Source: Flammula alnicola
Taxonomy: Eukaryota > Basidiomycota > Agaricomycetes > Agaricales > Strophariaceae
Assembly (NCBI GenBank): GCA_015499995.1
Contig: JADNRV010000054.1
Coordinates: forward strand, 186,001-250,000
Length of the DNA: 64,000 nucleotides
Direction of reading: 5' to 3'
Both the position numbers and the translations under genes were made by a program. Shown here in pieces: positions 36,741 through 49,258 of this stretch. Every line of letters begins with the position of its first letter. Position 1 is the stretch's first letter. The notes under the pieces are model-generated. The model did not search any database, was not told where the DNA came from, and saw nothing but the letters and a program-made list of their open reading frames with translations.

Positions 36741-36852
36741 CGCTGGTGGTGGTAAGTATGAAAGTAAGGACTGACCAATTTGTCTAACTTGTAAAACACA
36801 ACCGGGTTGCCACTGTTGCGTTCTTGGCGGAGCCCGCCCTGACCGTCGCTTA

Positions 36853-36860
36853 GATTCCAC
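36853..36860. repeat. 8-bp target duplication, left (GATTCCAC)
   Basis: GATTCCAC directly precedes the left terminal inverted repeat of the DNA transposon and is repeated at 43480-43487 directly after the right one. An 8-bp duplication is the signature of hAT- and P-type elements. Confidence 0.95.
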
Positions 36861-37218
36861 CAAGGGGGTGCGCGAACCTTAATAGCCGACCGGGGGTCGG
36901 TTAGTTAGTCCAGCCACCGGCTGGCGAAAAAAATATTTATACCCCTCTATAAATGTCCCAAAATAAGTGCTTTGAAGTGACCCAAGGCAGGTTTTACGCC
37001 ATATATTGCCTTAAATCTATTAAATACTGCCTGTAATACATAGAGAAATGCTGTAGAATATCGTTTGCACTGAGTGGATGACGCAATCAATCATTGGATC
37101 ATATTTGGCCTAATGTGGAATATAGTGCTCCTGTGATCGAGAATATTAACAATTTTTTTGCGCATACACCTTTACATTCGCACTTGGCTATTCTGCATGC
37201 TCCAGGCCTCAGAAATAC

Positions 37219-40200
37219 ATGGGGGATATTCCTATTCTACAGGTATGAGGCTATTCTATGATATAACGAACAAAGTTACCAAAGATTATATTATCTAGGG
37301 CCCAAGTGGTGCATATGCAATCTGTCCGGAATGTGGAAGCGAGGTTACCTTAGGCGCCGTCGGCCTACCTAATCTCACTAAGCGGCATATGGGCAAGAAG
37401 ATATGTTTGAAGGTCAAAGCAGCCCGAGACAAGCATGCCAAAAAATCACATACCTCACTGTTGAACTTCTTTCAACTTGGACCAATTACACGAGCACTCG
37501 TTCCGTCAACTATTGCGCCGGCCATGGCCATACAGCCGCCTGCCATCCAGCCCATGGAAATCCCCGTAGTACCAGTCTCAATTCCGCTTCCCATTGCATC
37601 ACCGCCAGCCTGCGAAGCGAACAATGAACCTATTCAAGTCAGGGACTTCCTCGAGACACTTCAGCAGCTAATTGCCGACTTACCGAGCACTGTTCCCGAG
37701 GCGACAGACTATGACAGCTTGGCGATTTTTGGAACACACCCGGAAGGCTTTGACGACCTGACCTTGGACACTGAAGAGCTATGGGAGAAAGTGCTAAATC
37801 AGCTCTTGAAGTCGGCTTTGGGATGGGGAACTGAGGGTGATATGGATAAGATTATCCGGCGAGGGCGAAAAGGACTGGATGGACTTACAAACTTCGTGCG
37901 CTACTTTGTTATCAAAAGAGGAGTTAGTGAAGGGCTTTTCGAAGGGAAATTGACACACCTAATGGAGGAACTTGAGAAACGGTGAGTAAAAATAAACTCT
38001 ACGAGATATGATTACTCACGAACATGGAAATAGATCGGTCAGGGAAAAGAACTCAGTACAGCCCAAGCCAAAGGTTATCGAGACCACACCTGGGCATGGA
38101 CGTCCTGTAGATGTTGATGCCATTGATGTTGATGCCTTCGAGTATGAAGATATCGTGCAGATAACAAAAAAGAAATCAGCACTAGCGCCTCTGACATGCA
38201 AAGGGTACGCACTTGTATTCCCAGGCCAGAAGACCCCCTTTTCGAACTATCCATTCGCCCTGCACGACACATTGGTCCTTCCCTGGGAGTTGAAGACGCG
38301 CAATGGAACTATGGTGGTCATCTCGACTAGCTGCACGGGCATGGTGATGGACCCCGACACACCCTGTAAATCATGTCAACAGCTTGGAAAGAATGCTACG
38401 CTGCAAGGAATCCTTGACCGACTTGAAAATGGGACGCAGACAAATTCAACGCTCCCGTGGTACGGCTTCAATGAACTGCAAGAGAAGATCCGTCTCAAGA
38501 ACCAACAAATCGAATTCTATCGCCTGCGGGGGCTGAACCAGGCAAAGAAACTCCTCGGGAAAGCGGCGGCGTTGTCGGCACAAAAGCGTCTGCTCATGGC
38601 GGTTTCGAGCGGCGAGATACATCGCGTAGACCGGGTTTTAAGCATAGGTCTTCGTCAAAAGAAGGGCGTGCGGGGTCTTCTTGCTTCAGTCTTGGCTGCT
38701 GCACAAGGATTCTATCGTCCTAAAAGCTTCACTGAAGAGGAGGATATGCGCGCAATTCTAATCTGGAGATTAGCTGGCAACCGCGTTGCAGAAATTGAAC
38801 ATAACTCGCGGAACGCACCAAGTGTCTCTTATCTGAGAAGCCGCTCAACAGTACCTCCTGTTGTGCCTTCTGCTGGAAAACCAACAATAGAAGAGGTCCA
38901 GAAGAATGTTCAATCGGTTCTTCAGAGCGTCCTCGAGATCATGCACGAGCGGATTGGAGGGGGAAATTTTCTACACGTCGTCTTGATGTTTGATGAGCTT
39001 GCGACTGAAAAGAGGATCAGATGGGATCAGCTCACAAACCTCTTCCTTGGTCTCTGTCGTCAACACGCCCACAAAACATCCTTGAAATTCATCAACGAGG
39101 ACGACTTGGTGGAGCTGTTCCGAGCAATTGATAACCAAGAGGTTCATTGTGCTGCCGAGGTGAGAGATCATCGATCAAGTTGCTGACGTGGCTCTGTTCG
39201 ATTAGATTGTCTCGCTAATAAATCTATTATTAGGCTACGGTCGCAGCACTGGGTATTCTATCTCGGGACCATCGCATCTACCCAGGCCGGCCTGTTCTGG
39301 TCTCCGGTGACTGCAAGCGCGAAACTGGTGCAGAACATGCAGCCGTTATAGAAACAGTGCTTTCAGGAATCAATTCCCTGCAAGAAAAAACGAAACTCCG
39401 TGTGGTGTCCCTTGCCTCTGATGGCGAGACTCGAAGAGGTTCCGCATTTATTCATTTAACGTTCAAAAACAAACTGTCCGACAAATCCCCACTGTTTCCG
39501 ATTCTCTCGTGTCTTCCGCTCCTTAATCTCCACGTTGGGGATGATGACTTGACGTGTGACAAGGATTGGAAGCATGTCTTCAAAAGGTTTCGAAATCTCC
39601 TCCTGCGGGCTCGTGGTGTTGTCATCAATGGTTTCCGAGTCACTCCAGACATCTTGCGTGATCATTTTAGATCGTTCGGACTATCTGCTAACCATATCCG
39701 AGCAATATTCAACCCGGAGGACCAACAAGACGTCAAGATGGCATTTGACATGCTTAAGGACATCTGGACATTACCTCGGACATCCACCACTGTCTCAAGC
39801 CCGGGAACCTTGGCCGCTAGAGAAGCATTGTGGATATTAGGGAAATTTCTATACCACATGGTGTTTCCCTATCTCTGCGTCGACCTTTCTCTCTCAGAAC
39901 AAATTGAACACCTCAGTTCGGCAGCCCACATTGCAATGGCACTCTATCACCAAGACGGAAAGAACTTCATCCCCACTGGACTATACATAGATCTCATGAT
40001 CACCATCAAGAACGCCATATTCTGTACCGCGAAATTGAAGCTTGACGAGCTGGAAGGTGAAATGTTTATTATTCTGTTAGGAACCGACAGACTCGAAGAA
40101 CTCTTTGGAATTCTTCGAACAATGATTGGGAATGACGCCAATCTCGACATGCTACAGCTCTCTGGTCGGCTCTCTGGGACGACAGAAATATCCAACATCC

Positions 40201-43200
40201 TGGCAAAGTACCCTCACTGGGATCGAGCCCCCCGCCGACTCAAGCTGCCTGTACTCTCGCGCGACTCCAAGGAGATCCACGAGCGCTCCGACCACATCAA
40301 ACCTCCATCGTGGAGAGGCAACGTTAAAGTCAAGGATGTTTCGCTGCAAACGGCATGGAAGAAAGGACGGCTAGTTGTCGAAACTGATTGCCCTTTTATT
40401 GCGTCTATCCTCAGAACATTCCAGTCCGTACCTAACGCCGACATGCTGGCTCCTCATGGCTTCCTACTCTTTGATGTACCTCTGGCCGATGATGACATTG
40501 ACGAAAGCCTCGAATGCCCGGCGTTTGTAGCGCCGGATGAAACCCCATCCGACGAGCCTATGGGCAGCGTGAACACAGCTGCGATGGACACCCGGATCGA
40601 GGTTGAAGATGCGCTTGACGAGCTGGTAGAGAATCCGGGACTTGCAGAGATGTCATCGGGGACACAGGTCCTTGTCGAGAAGAATGTTTTAATTGGTGGA
40701 AGTCTGATATCTAAATCACGGGCGCTCTCACGATTCAGCAAATACAGGGTGTCAGCAAGCTCAACTAGTGATGGGCACGGGTAACCCACGGGCGAATTTT
40801 TGTCGACCCGCACCCGTACCCGCCAAAACCCGCACCCATGGCCACGGGTACGGGATCCCGTGCTTGCAGGTGCGGGTTTGCAGGTGACCCGTGGGTACAG
40901 AAACCCGTGCGGGTTTGATGGGGACGTCGTGAGAACTTGTGCTATTGTAACAATGTTGAATTAGAATTAGAATAAATTTTATCAAACTACATTACATAAT
41001 TAACTATTCTGGTAACTAAAGAACATTTTTGACACACATTTCGGAGTTTTCCGTGTGCCGGCCGAAAACCCGTGACCCGGCTCATGGGTACGGGTTTGCC
41101 TGAGGGTGGCTCAATTCCCACCCGCACCCGTACCCGCTAGGCCCGTACCCGCAAACCCGCACGGGTGTCGATACCCGTGCCCATCACTAAGCTCAACTGA
41201 CAGGCTTAGGCGCGTACAAGCAATCGACCGCTATATTCAAAACACGGCCACTAGCGCGCGCGAGGCAGTAATGGAAGCGGATCTCCCTGCGACAGATGAA
41301 GGCCAGATGCTCATTATGTCCGATCCTATCACAACAATCCTGTCTTCTGAGTCAAAGCTCTGGCTCTGCATTGGCGAGGTAAACGGCCTAAAAATTGACG
41401 GTCAATCAGTGGACTATGTTGGCTTTGATATGCTAGGAGAAAGCACCGTGTATGTCTCATATCAAATGCTTGGATTGCGGCCTGCTACTAGAGATGATGA
41501 TGCCGACCTCAAGCATGACTGGCGGACATACCGGATGCCAGAGAGGACGTTTACAGTTCCAGGCGCACTTGTCTCACCAATTAATCCAACATTATCCTCG
41601 TCACACACCAATATCCCCTGGTACCTGCTCGAGAGCAGCGTTCTTGTTGCATTTGCAGCGAGCCTGACTCAAGAGTTAACTATTTCCGAGCTCAAACGTA
41701 TACCGAAATACGCACCAAAGACAGAGTTCCCATATCGCGAAGCATCAGGTGAGTTATCCCCTAATAAGACGTATATCCATTTAATGTATCACATACCACA
41801 GGGCGTGCATGTTTTCTGTGCGACGACACTCTAGCAGCGCTCGCGGATAGCAATGTTTCGGACTGTCCGAAATGCTCTCCTCCAACTGAGCTTGACCTTT
41901 CGCAAGGGCAGCGAGTTCTCGAACATATCGGCGCTCACATTCTATTTGATTCGACAGTCAACCAGTCATGGCCCGTGTGCGGGTTATGTCTCCGGCCATC
42001 GCCGCTCTGTCAATTCTTTGTAAAGAAAGGAAAAGGAGCGAAAGGAAGTGACAAGATCAACGAGAAGTTATCAAAAGGCTGTCTTGTGAAGATGAAGTAT
42101 TCATACCGCATCGCTGCTGAATCCTCTCCCTCTTCCCCTTGTTCCAACGTCCCTATTCAATGTCCTATCTGCCCCAAAGACGACCCAGCAATTTGGCGGT
42201 ACTTCTTCAAGGCACACTTCAAGAACAAGCACAGCGCGGAGCTAGTGTCGAAGTACGAGCACCTGTGGAAGCTGACAAAATTTGAGCTGGATCAAATGCG
42301 AAAGATCTGGGCAAAACCTTACCACAAGCAAGTCAAACGCGCAAACAAAAAGAAAGCGCCCTTGGTTATATCCGAAGATCATCGCGGTCGAATTCCTGGA
42401 AGGTGGGTCTTTAAAAATAAAGCCCTGATGTGATATTCAAATACTCACTTGCATTCTCCCGACTCCATGTCTAGTGAGGCGCATGTGCCCACTCCCACCA
42501 CAGCCGCAGCAGAGGACGAGGGTGATAGCGACTCTGATAGCACAGCTACCGTGTCCGATGCCAGCTCCGCAGAATCCGAGCATGGCGGCCCTACAAAGAG
42601 AGCGCGGGTATTGCCCCGCCCACGTCGTCGGATTTTCTCTCCATGGGCGTGTGCTCCTGCTACTAATTTGGTTGCTGCTCGGGTGGCGGAAGGCGACGTG
42701 GAGATGGAGGATAGTGGTGGGTGGGTAAAAGAGAGTCAGAGGGCCGAAGAAGACGGTCCTGTCAATGTCGTTGCAGTGACAGAGCAGTCCGCGGACTTGG
42801 ACTTGTCGGCGGAGATAGCACGTCAGACGCCAGCCTCTCACACACCTGTCACTTCCGGCCCTGTATCGATGAATCCTGTGAGTGCCACTGTCGAAGATTT
42901 GACAAGATACTCACCCGGGGCCGTATCTGCAGGGTACAGGTACAGTGTTCGAAGTCAACACGGCAGTCTCAGATGAAGTGCGGCCAGTCAGTGCTTCAAA
43001 TGCAGCACTGATAATCACATCAAATCCGGATCCACCTCAGGAATATGGTCGCTCGAAGCGTAAGACTGTACCAGCCAAGAGAATAGTTGATGCCTTGAAC
43101 GAATGCTTGTGTGGACAAGCCTTGGGACCCAGCAACGACGGTGTTATAGAGTGTAAGGCAAAGGGATGTGAGACACATTGGGTGAGTCACTTTTCTCGGC

Positions 43201-43363
43201 CATTTTCAACGGTCAAAAAATTATATTTCATTGGAATACTATACTAATACATCTACAGTACCATTTAGAATGTATAAATCTCGAGCAAGCACCTCATAAA
43301 TGGGTTTGCGAGACGTGCGAGGAATCCGGTGGAGGGAGAGGCAAGCGCCCGCGTCATCGATGA
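37219..43363 (+). pseudogene. transposase-like gene with N-terminal zinc motif and C-terminal PHD finger, broken by a MITE
   Basis: The start ATG is at 37219. A 24-nt first exon is followed by an intron (37243-37298). Then comes a CPEC...H-x5-C zinc motif and a linker. A long central region has the acid-rich motifs expected of an RNase H-like transposase: VVLMFDEL near 38985, ASDGETRRGS near 39415, and DRLEELFGILRTM near 40090. Downstream of the nested MITE the frame continues with Cys/His-rich stretches (CDD...CPKC, CGLC, CPIC...H) and a basic/acidic linker. It ends in a C4HC3-like PHD finger at about 43109-43325 (CLCGQAL...CETHW/YHLEC...WVCETC), with stop at 43361-43363. PHD fingers read histone tails, so targeting to marked chromatin is a reasonable inference. 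All exon joins stay in frame except at the 423-bp MITE, which adds a stop. Without it the frame would be continuous. Confidence 0.8.
40767..41189 (+). mobile_element. nested hAT-like MITE, 423 bp, in the transposase gene
   Basis: The terminal inverted repeats TAGTGATGGGCACGGGTA (18 bp) start at 40767 and end at 41189. The flanking 8-bp duplications AGCTCAAC are at 40759-40766 and 41190-41197. The interior is built mostly of degenerate CCCGYACCCG-type repeats on both strands around an AT-rich core, with no coding capacity. The TAGTG start and 8-bp duplication indicate a miniature hAT derivative. It interrupts an exon of the surrounding transposon's gene, so it arrived after that element or was carried with it. 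Confidence 0.92.
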
Positions 43364-43479
43364 TGTAATATTACCATATCGGGACGGTTCCTGATTACGT
43401 TAGTTAGTTAGTCCGTGAATTATTGGCTTAAAAAATAAATCGACCCTAGGTATTTTTTTTTATTTCGCGCACCCCCTTG

Positions 43480-43487
43480 GATTCCAC
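43480..43487. repeat. 8-bp target duplication, right (GATTCCAC)
   Basis: Second copy of the GATTCCAC found at 36853-36860. Confidence 0.95.
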
Positions 43488-46402
43488 AGAATTGGTTCTA
43501 TTTTTGGGCAGCTTTGATGGCGTTAACGTTCCACTCCGCTTGACATCAGACTCAGACAAGTTTCTTTCAAGTTCCTCTCAAAATGCACTCTGCACTGTCA
43601 AAGTCTCACTGAATCTTCCCAAGAGTCTCTTTCTACTGGCAGCAGCAACACCTAGAATTTTCTTGAGGGTGGCTGGTGATGCAGGTTCAAAGCCCACATG
43701 TACAATTATAGCGGGCACATATGATCAACATAAATAAGCGCTGCAGTTCGGGGCCGCATTTCTTGCGCCCTTTCGGAAGGGAAGGGTCTTTTTTCAGGAT
43801 AGACCACATTTGACACACTCCCCGAATCGGGAAGGTGTGGATCAACGACACATCGAACCCGGTCTGCGAGACTGCGACACATCGACTACATGTGTCAAAT
43901 TTGAGCTGAGGATGGTGTGCACCAATGTGTCGCTGATTAATGGAAGTGTGTCGCCGTTCGTATTCCCTTGAGTCGGTTATTGCTTCTGCTATGACAAGTG
44001 GTTGGTCACATGAGACGAGCCGGCTCGTCCAAATCTTGGCGCCTCGATAATCTTGTCAAGTCAATAATGTTTGAGGTGTGAAAATTAAAATGTGAGCTTA
44101 ACAATCCGGAAATTTCACTTATCGTCTTGGAGTTTTCTTTTTAACAAAGGGCATAAGCTGTTTATTGAAGCAAGTACTATGGGTACATGATAATTTATGT
44201 AGTATATGTGAACGGGCCTACGACTCATCACCCACCTCGGAGGCATCGGCAGGCCCTCTGCGATCACTTCATCACAGTCCCCGTCTGTCTTCAGATTCAC
44301 TGGGTTGCGAGTCGAGGCTGAGGGGTCATCTACACGACATCTTTCGAGTGGCTGGCGGCTTTGCGTACATTGTAATGTGGATATCTGGGGGATCTTGGTC
44401 TCGATTCGGAGCAAGTGATGAAGCGCAAGGAGCAGGGCCTCTATCCCGGAAATCTGTGCATGATGGGTAAAGGGTTAATAGTTCGGTGCGAGGTTGCTCG
44501 AAAACCTACCTGATGCTCCTCCTATTCCCCTTGACCTCACGATTGTATGCATGCGCCACATCCCAGATTGCCGGATTTGTCGTGTCAGAGGACGGTAACA
44601 TGGTGGTGCAGCATGATGGCGTTCCAAGTCCTACGGCCGTCGTTGTTGTTGTGGTTCTCATGGGTCGTCACCGCCGCCAGCAGTGACGGTGCATAAGCGG
44701 GGTGGTGGTGGGAGGGAAGGAAGAGACGATGCTGCCCGATCCGGACAGCTGAGCCGATCCGCAAGGTCATCACGTGGGCGAATGAGTACCGCGACACACA
44801 TTGTGTCGTGAATTGAAGAAGATTGAGGACGAGTTCGACACTGTGTCGCGCTCATCCTCCTTCTAAATATAGGGAGTGTGTTGCTTTCTGTATATCCTCG
44901 TCTTTTTTCTATAGCAAACAGAGCCTGTGCTTATAACTAATACTTTAATGTTGAGACTCTACTGAGTCCTATTCACCCGACTAACCAGATTTTACGGGAA
45001 CTCAGGTGAATATTAACCACGTACTGTATATACCGGATAGTGATTATTCGATACCACATTCAGAGACATTTGAAGTCTGGAGAATTGCTAGACCATGAGC
45101 AGCATCGGATGATTCATATAGAACTTGGAAAACCCTCTTGCGTATTGCACAACCGCTTTCGCTTTCGTGGATGCCAAATTTCCTTGATTTGATGGGGCGT
45201 GCAGCAAGGTTTTTTACAGCCTCATGTTTTTGCCTTTTATCAGTTAATTTGCCGGTCTTTCATGACCTTAACTCGAGTTCTGTGATTTGGAGCCGTGTGT
45301 TCAGGCGCTTAGATCGCTGCGGTCCAAGACTCTCCGAGTCTCACTTCATTCGCTATATACTGAGGTATTGAACAAGTGCAGCACTGACATCAAGTTTCAA
45401 GAAGCCCGGATCGGTCCAAATATGGTAATTTTGACCCATGATGGGCGAGTTTTAGGGATTGAGTGGCATCCGGACACGGACTGGCGTCATGATCACAGAA
45501 TTTTCCGATGAGAGCCGCTGATCTGATGTGCGGGTCTGACACTGTATTTCGGTAATTTGCCCACCGAGCCGAAAAGGTTGGAACCAAGCTCTTGACTTGC
45601 ATATGTACTCTCCACTCTGGGTTTCATGCTTTTGTGCAATCAAAGATCATCTCAGTGGCGTAGCGTTGATATTATCACGGACCCAGGACCAGGTATTTTT
45701 AGTTAAATTCCGAGTCTTTCGCAGTCTAACTCGTAGCGCTCGCGACGAACAATCCATTTGCATAGCGACAGACTCGAGTATGACTTTTGTAGTTAGAGTC
45801 GTTACTACAGGCAACAGAAGAAGACAGAAACAGACAGAAACTTCCACCCTTCCGATTTATCCTATTATGAAGTAGAGAATGGAGATCAAAACATTATCTT
45901 CAAAATCCGCAATCACGTTGATAGCCGCCGATAGTTGACGCGCGTTGCAAGGTATTTTGCTCACACGACACCTCACGATACGCATTAATTGCGACAGTAC
46001 CGACATAGACCCCCATGTGCCGGCGCCCTAAGGTATGATACCGAACCCGGTCTCATATTATTCCATCACCTTTTAGAGAACGTCGAATTGCGCCACCATA
46101 ATATCAGATAAACCCGAAGATAAACCGAGAGGTTCTATCTAGTACATACATGTGTAAAATAGATAAGAAATGTAAACAGAGACGAGATAATTCCTAAGAG
46201 AACGCGAAAGGAATGGTACAGAGAAGTGAGCGTACTATTCTAGCTTCAAAATAATATATCGATACAATGTTACCTAGTTCGGCCTGGGTGTATCTGTGGA
46301 TCCTTTTGTTCTCTTGATGTTACTAGCTCTCGCCAGAATTATGCGCGGCATATCAAGAAAGGACGAGGGAAATGCGGCAATTATTGGTGGTAAGAGCTAA
46401 GA
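43488..46402. other. gene-poor region, probably displaced PLD promoter and old repeat debris
   Basis: No gene is supported over 2.9 kb. The first few hundred bases were next to the phospholipase D gene before the transposon inserted. Around 43800-44850 the motif TGTGTCG and its complement recur many times, including the palindrome CGACACACATTGTGTCG at 44793-44809. A TATA-like AAATATAGGGAG at about 44864 is followed by a pyrimidine tract. This could be the remnant of an LTR, but I found no matching termini or duplication. Confidence 0.4.
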
Positions 46403-47830
46403 CTACCGAGGCTCCCAGTCGTTCTTGGTGGTGCTCGAGTTCTCGGTGTCTGATTCAGCCGACTTGGTATGAGTTGGTGCATCGGGAAAGCGGGCGACTG
46501 TAGTCTGGATGTTGATCATATGAAGAGGAACGCCTCCTTGTGAGGCCTGGTGGCTAATATGGGAACGACCAGTGTTTGATGAAGGCTGAGTAGGCTCTCC
46601 ACGGTCTACACTGGTAATAATCAAGTTGAAGGTGATACCCTAAAAAGGCATAAAGAAAGAAGCGTCAGGAGAATTCGCGACAAGTCAATGACATTAGGCA
46701 CTTACAATAATTTGCACGACCTAGGAATCACAATTATAAAGTCGTTAATACTTTTTATATCATAATAGAGACGGTTGGACGTACGGCATTAGAGACGCCG
46801 TATTGCCCGTTGTTGGACGCCATGTATAGACCGAAGAGAATGATGATGGAAATTGTGTACATGAGACCTGACTCGATGAGTACCACAACGACATGTGTCA
46901 GAGGGGAATTGACAATGACAGTCGAATGATGCCTCAGAGGTTTTCGTATCCTCCAAATACGGTACACGATCAAAGCTAGGATGGTGAATTGAGTCGTGTC
47001 GCAAAACGTGAGCGAAGAAATCCCATACAGGTGGTAAGGACATTTGTGACGAGAGTGAGGCATAGCATGCTCGTGATGAAAGGCTCGAGGTTGGACGCAT
47101 TCAATAATTTTCCAGATGTATTGATCGTGGCTTCGACGTAGATCGTCATTGCTCCACATACTTCAGGAAGCGTTGTTAGATATATCCTTCATGAATGACT
47201 TGAAGTTATACAGCTTACCTGTTGTTCCTAGCCAGAGCAGAATCGGAATCCCAATGACTAGCCAATTATTTCCGTACACAACCCAACATCTGAAGAGCTG
47301 AGACGAAAACGGGCTGAAAACGGGCCGAGGATAAAGGCAAGAGAAGCACGTACCAGAATTGCGTCACCCACAAATGTTTGCGCAACATAGCATGCCATCT
47401 TCATGACATTGATCCAATTAGAGGTATCATTAAAGATCTCGATGGCGCCGCCGTTGAAGTAAACGAAGGCTTCGAGGTTGTGTCGCAGATGAAATGAGAC
47501 GTCCATAGTCGCGAAAGTGAACATGAGCAAGGCCGCAACAACCATTTTTTTGTTCACTAGATGCACTGCCTTGAACCACCCTTCGGTCCACAAGAGGACC
47601 CGCATGCAATTGAAGAACGAAACCAAGAAAACTCCTGCACAAAAAATGTCTCGTGAGACGCAGGAAGGCCGATCGGAGACGTTATCTCTCACTAGGGACG
47701 TCGATCGCAGTTTAGCATGCAAATTTTTTTCTGTCAACGAGAAGAGAGGATACACTCACCCATAGAACACACTCTCCATGAAGAGCCCCACCACTTGGGC
47801 GGCATCGATGGGAAACGAGTCTTTCGCCAT
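46403..47830 (-). CDS. DUF6533-like seven-helix membrane protein
   Basis: The start is the ATG at 47828-47830, with the opening MAKDSFPIDAAQVVGLFMES. The stop is TAG at 46403-46405, and there are about six short introns. The exons encode a run of hydrophobic segments: VFLVSFFNCMRVLLW, VVAALLMFTFATMDVSF, an extracellular-type loop containing NDTSNWINV, then GDAILVR, CWVVYGNNWLVIGIPILLWL and later helices. A polar C-terminal tail follows, rich in Ser/Thr. This is the layout of the large basidiomycete family of receptor-like integral membrane proteins (DUF6533/DUF6534), whose function is unknown. The family often lies in lineage-specific gene expansions. Exact exon borders are inferred. Confidence 0.7.
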
Positions 47831-49251
47831 CTGTACGAAAGATGGACGATAGAGGAAATCTTGGAAAATTTGCATCCAAGGTTCTCCAACGTTATAACTA
47901 GGGTAATCACACTAGCCAGAGATAAGAAACTGAAATCAAGGTACGGTGGCGGATACAAGCACATGTTTGCGTGTTGCTTTCTCGCTTTCCCCCCTTAAAA
48001 TGCAATTTGATTGGTTACATAACGAATAATGCAGCAATTCCAGACTGGATAGCCTGGCAAGGCCGAAGGCCTACCGGCGCCTATTGCGGAGTGTAGCATT
48101 CATATAAGCTGTACTTAAGTTACTGATGACCGTGGATTGGCAGAACCAAGTATCTCAAAGAGCCGTGAAGTACGCGTGCTGCTTAAGCAACAGCGTCGTT
48201 CAGAAAAAGAAGAGGTGCAAACCCACTTGCCGACGCACACGAGCTCTCTTAAAAAACTTTCTAGGTTCGTAACGTGAACTCAGCATTAGCTACATAGGGA
48301 ATAAGATGGATATCTTGATATTATGGCGTACCTACGTGTCCCGAGATGAAATGTACGTATTAGTTTGACAGAGATGGCAATGCCGCGAGGACGTCTTTTG
48401 AAAAAAGACCACCGGGTGGACACACGACGCGGGTCCTGGACGCCGATAAGCCACTGTGATTATCGGCGCACATGTAACGCTCAAAGTTATCAGTTAAAAA
48501 GTGCCCAACTTGTCCTGCGTTTCTCGCTCGAGGCGCCTGTGAGAGAGTCGCTGAGACAGTCAAGAGACAGTGGCAACTTCAGGCTGGACTCGAATGACCG
48601 GAAAGATAAAGGGCTTTTTCGCACCCGTGAGAAAGTTGTTTGCCTAGTAAAATAACCTAATTTGGGACATCCTTTACGACGGTGGAAGGAGGAGACTGTC
48701 GACTCTCGAGCCCACCAAACTTAAGCATGGCAATAATATTTACACTTATGAGTAGCCTTACCCAGCCTTACCCAAATTCCAAGTTCCCCACCAGTCTCAA
48801 TGTAAGGCTGCCGCTCATATTGTTTGATCATCGCCCTATAAAGGGCAATTCTCCCTTGTTCTCTTCTCCCTTGCTTCTCTCTCGTATGTGTCACTACGCT
48901 CCAAATAGATTTAGAGGAAACCCACGCCAATAATATCAATAATCAAAGGCGGCATTCCGAGGGTCACCTGTGGCGCAAACCCGCAAGCCTTGTGAATTGT
49001 TTCAACCTCGTGAAATCCATTGACAAATAAAAGTAGAGCCTCGAGAAGAGTGGCACCAGCTGCACTGTCAGAACGTTCCAATATACTGGGAGATCTTCAC
49101 CACTTGAAGTAAGTAGATTGATAAGACGAACAAGCTATATTTAGCCCGCAGATGGATGGCTCTTGGCTCAGCGCAACAACCGAGGATCCCGAATGATTTA
49201 CATGCCCATCAACAAAATATCCTCCACTTTCTTTGGATAAATATCATAAGT
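47831..49251. other. intergenic sequence, no gene recognised
   Basis: Upstream region of the membrane protein gene. Open frames (48365-48655 on +, 48360-48563 on -) are mutual shadows with no family resemblance. I see no RNA gene. Confidence 0.4.
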
Positions 49252-49258
49252 CCTCAAG

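Larger units (their letters stand above)
36861..43479 (+). mobile_element. 6.6-kb hAT/P-type DNA transposon with PHD-finger transposase gene
   Basis: The termini are perfect 16-bp inverted repeats, CAAGGGGGTGCGCGAA at 36861-36876 and its complement at 43464-43479, flanked by 8-bp duplications. Both ends also carry a subterminal TTAGTTAGTC motif (36901-36910 and inside 43400-43413). The interior holds one multi-exon gene on the + strand, interrupted by a smaller nested MITE at 40767-41189. The 8-bp duplication and the LEELFGILR motif in the protein place it near hAT or P elements; a related fungal class such as KDZ is not excluded. Apart from the nested insertion the element looks complete. 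Confidence 0.92.

Noticed and set aside
43477..43737. 86-codon frame starting in the transposon end
   Set aside because: It starts with TTG inside the terminal repeat and target duplication and has no similarity. It is a chance frame.
44115..44960. possible solo LTR
   Set aside because: There is a TATA-like site and a pyrimidine tract, but I could not find TG...CA termini with a matching target duplication.
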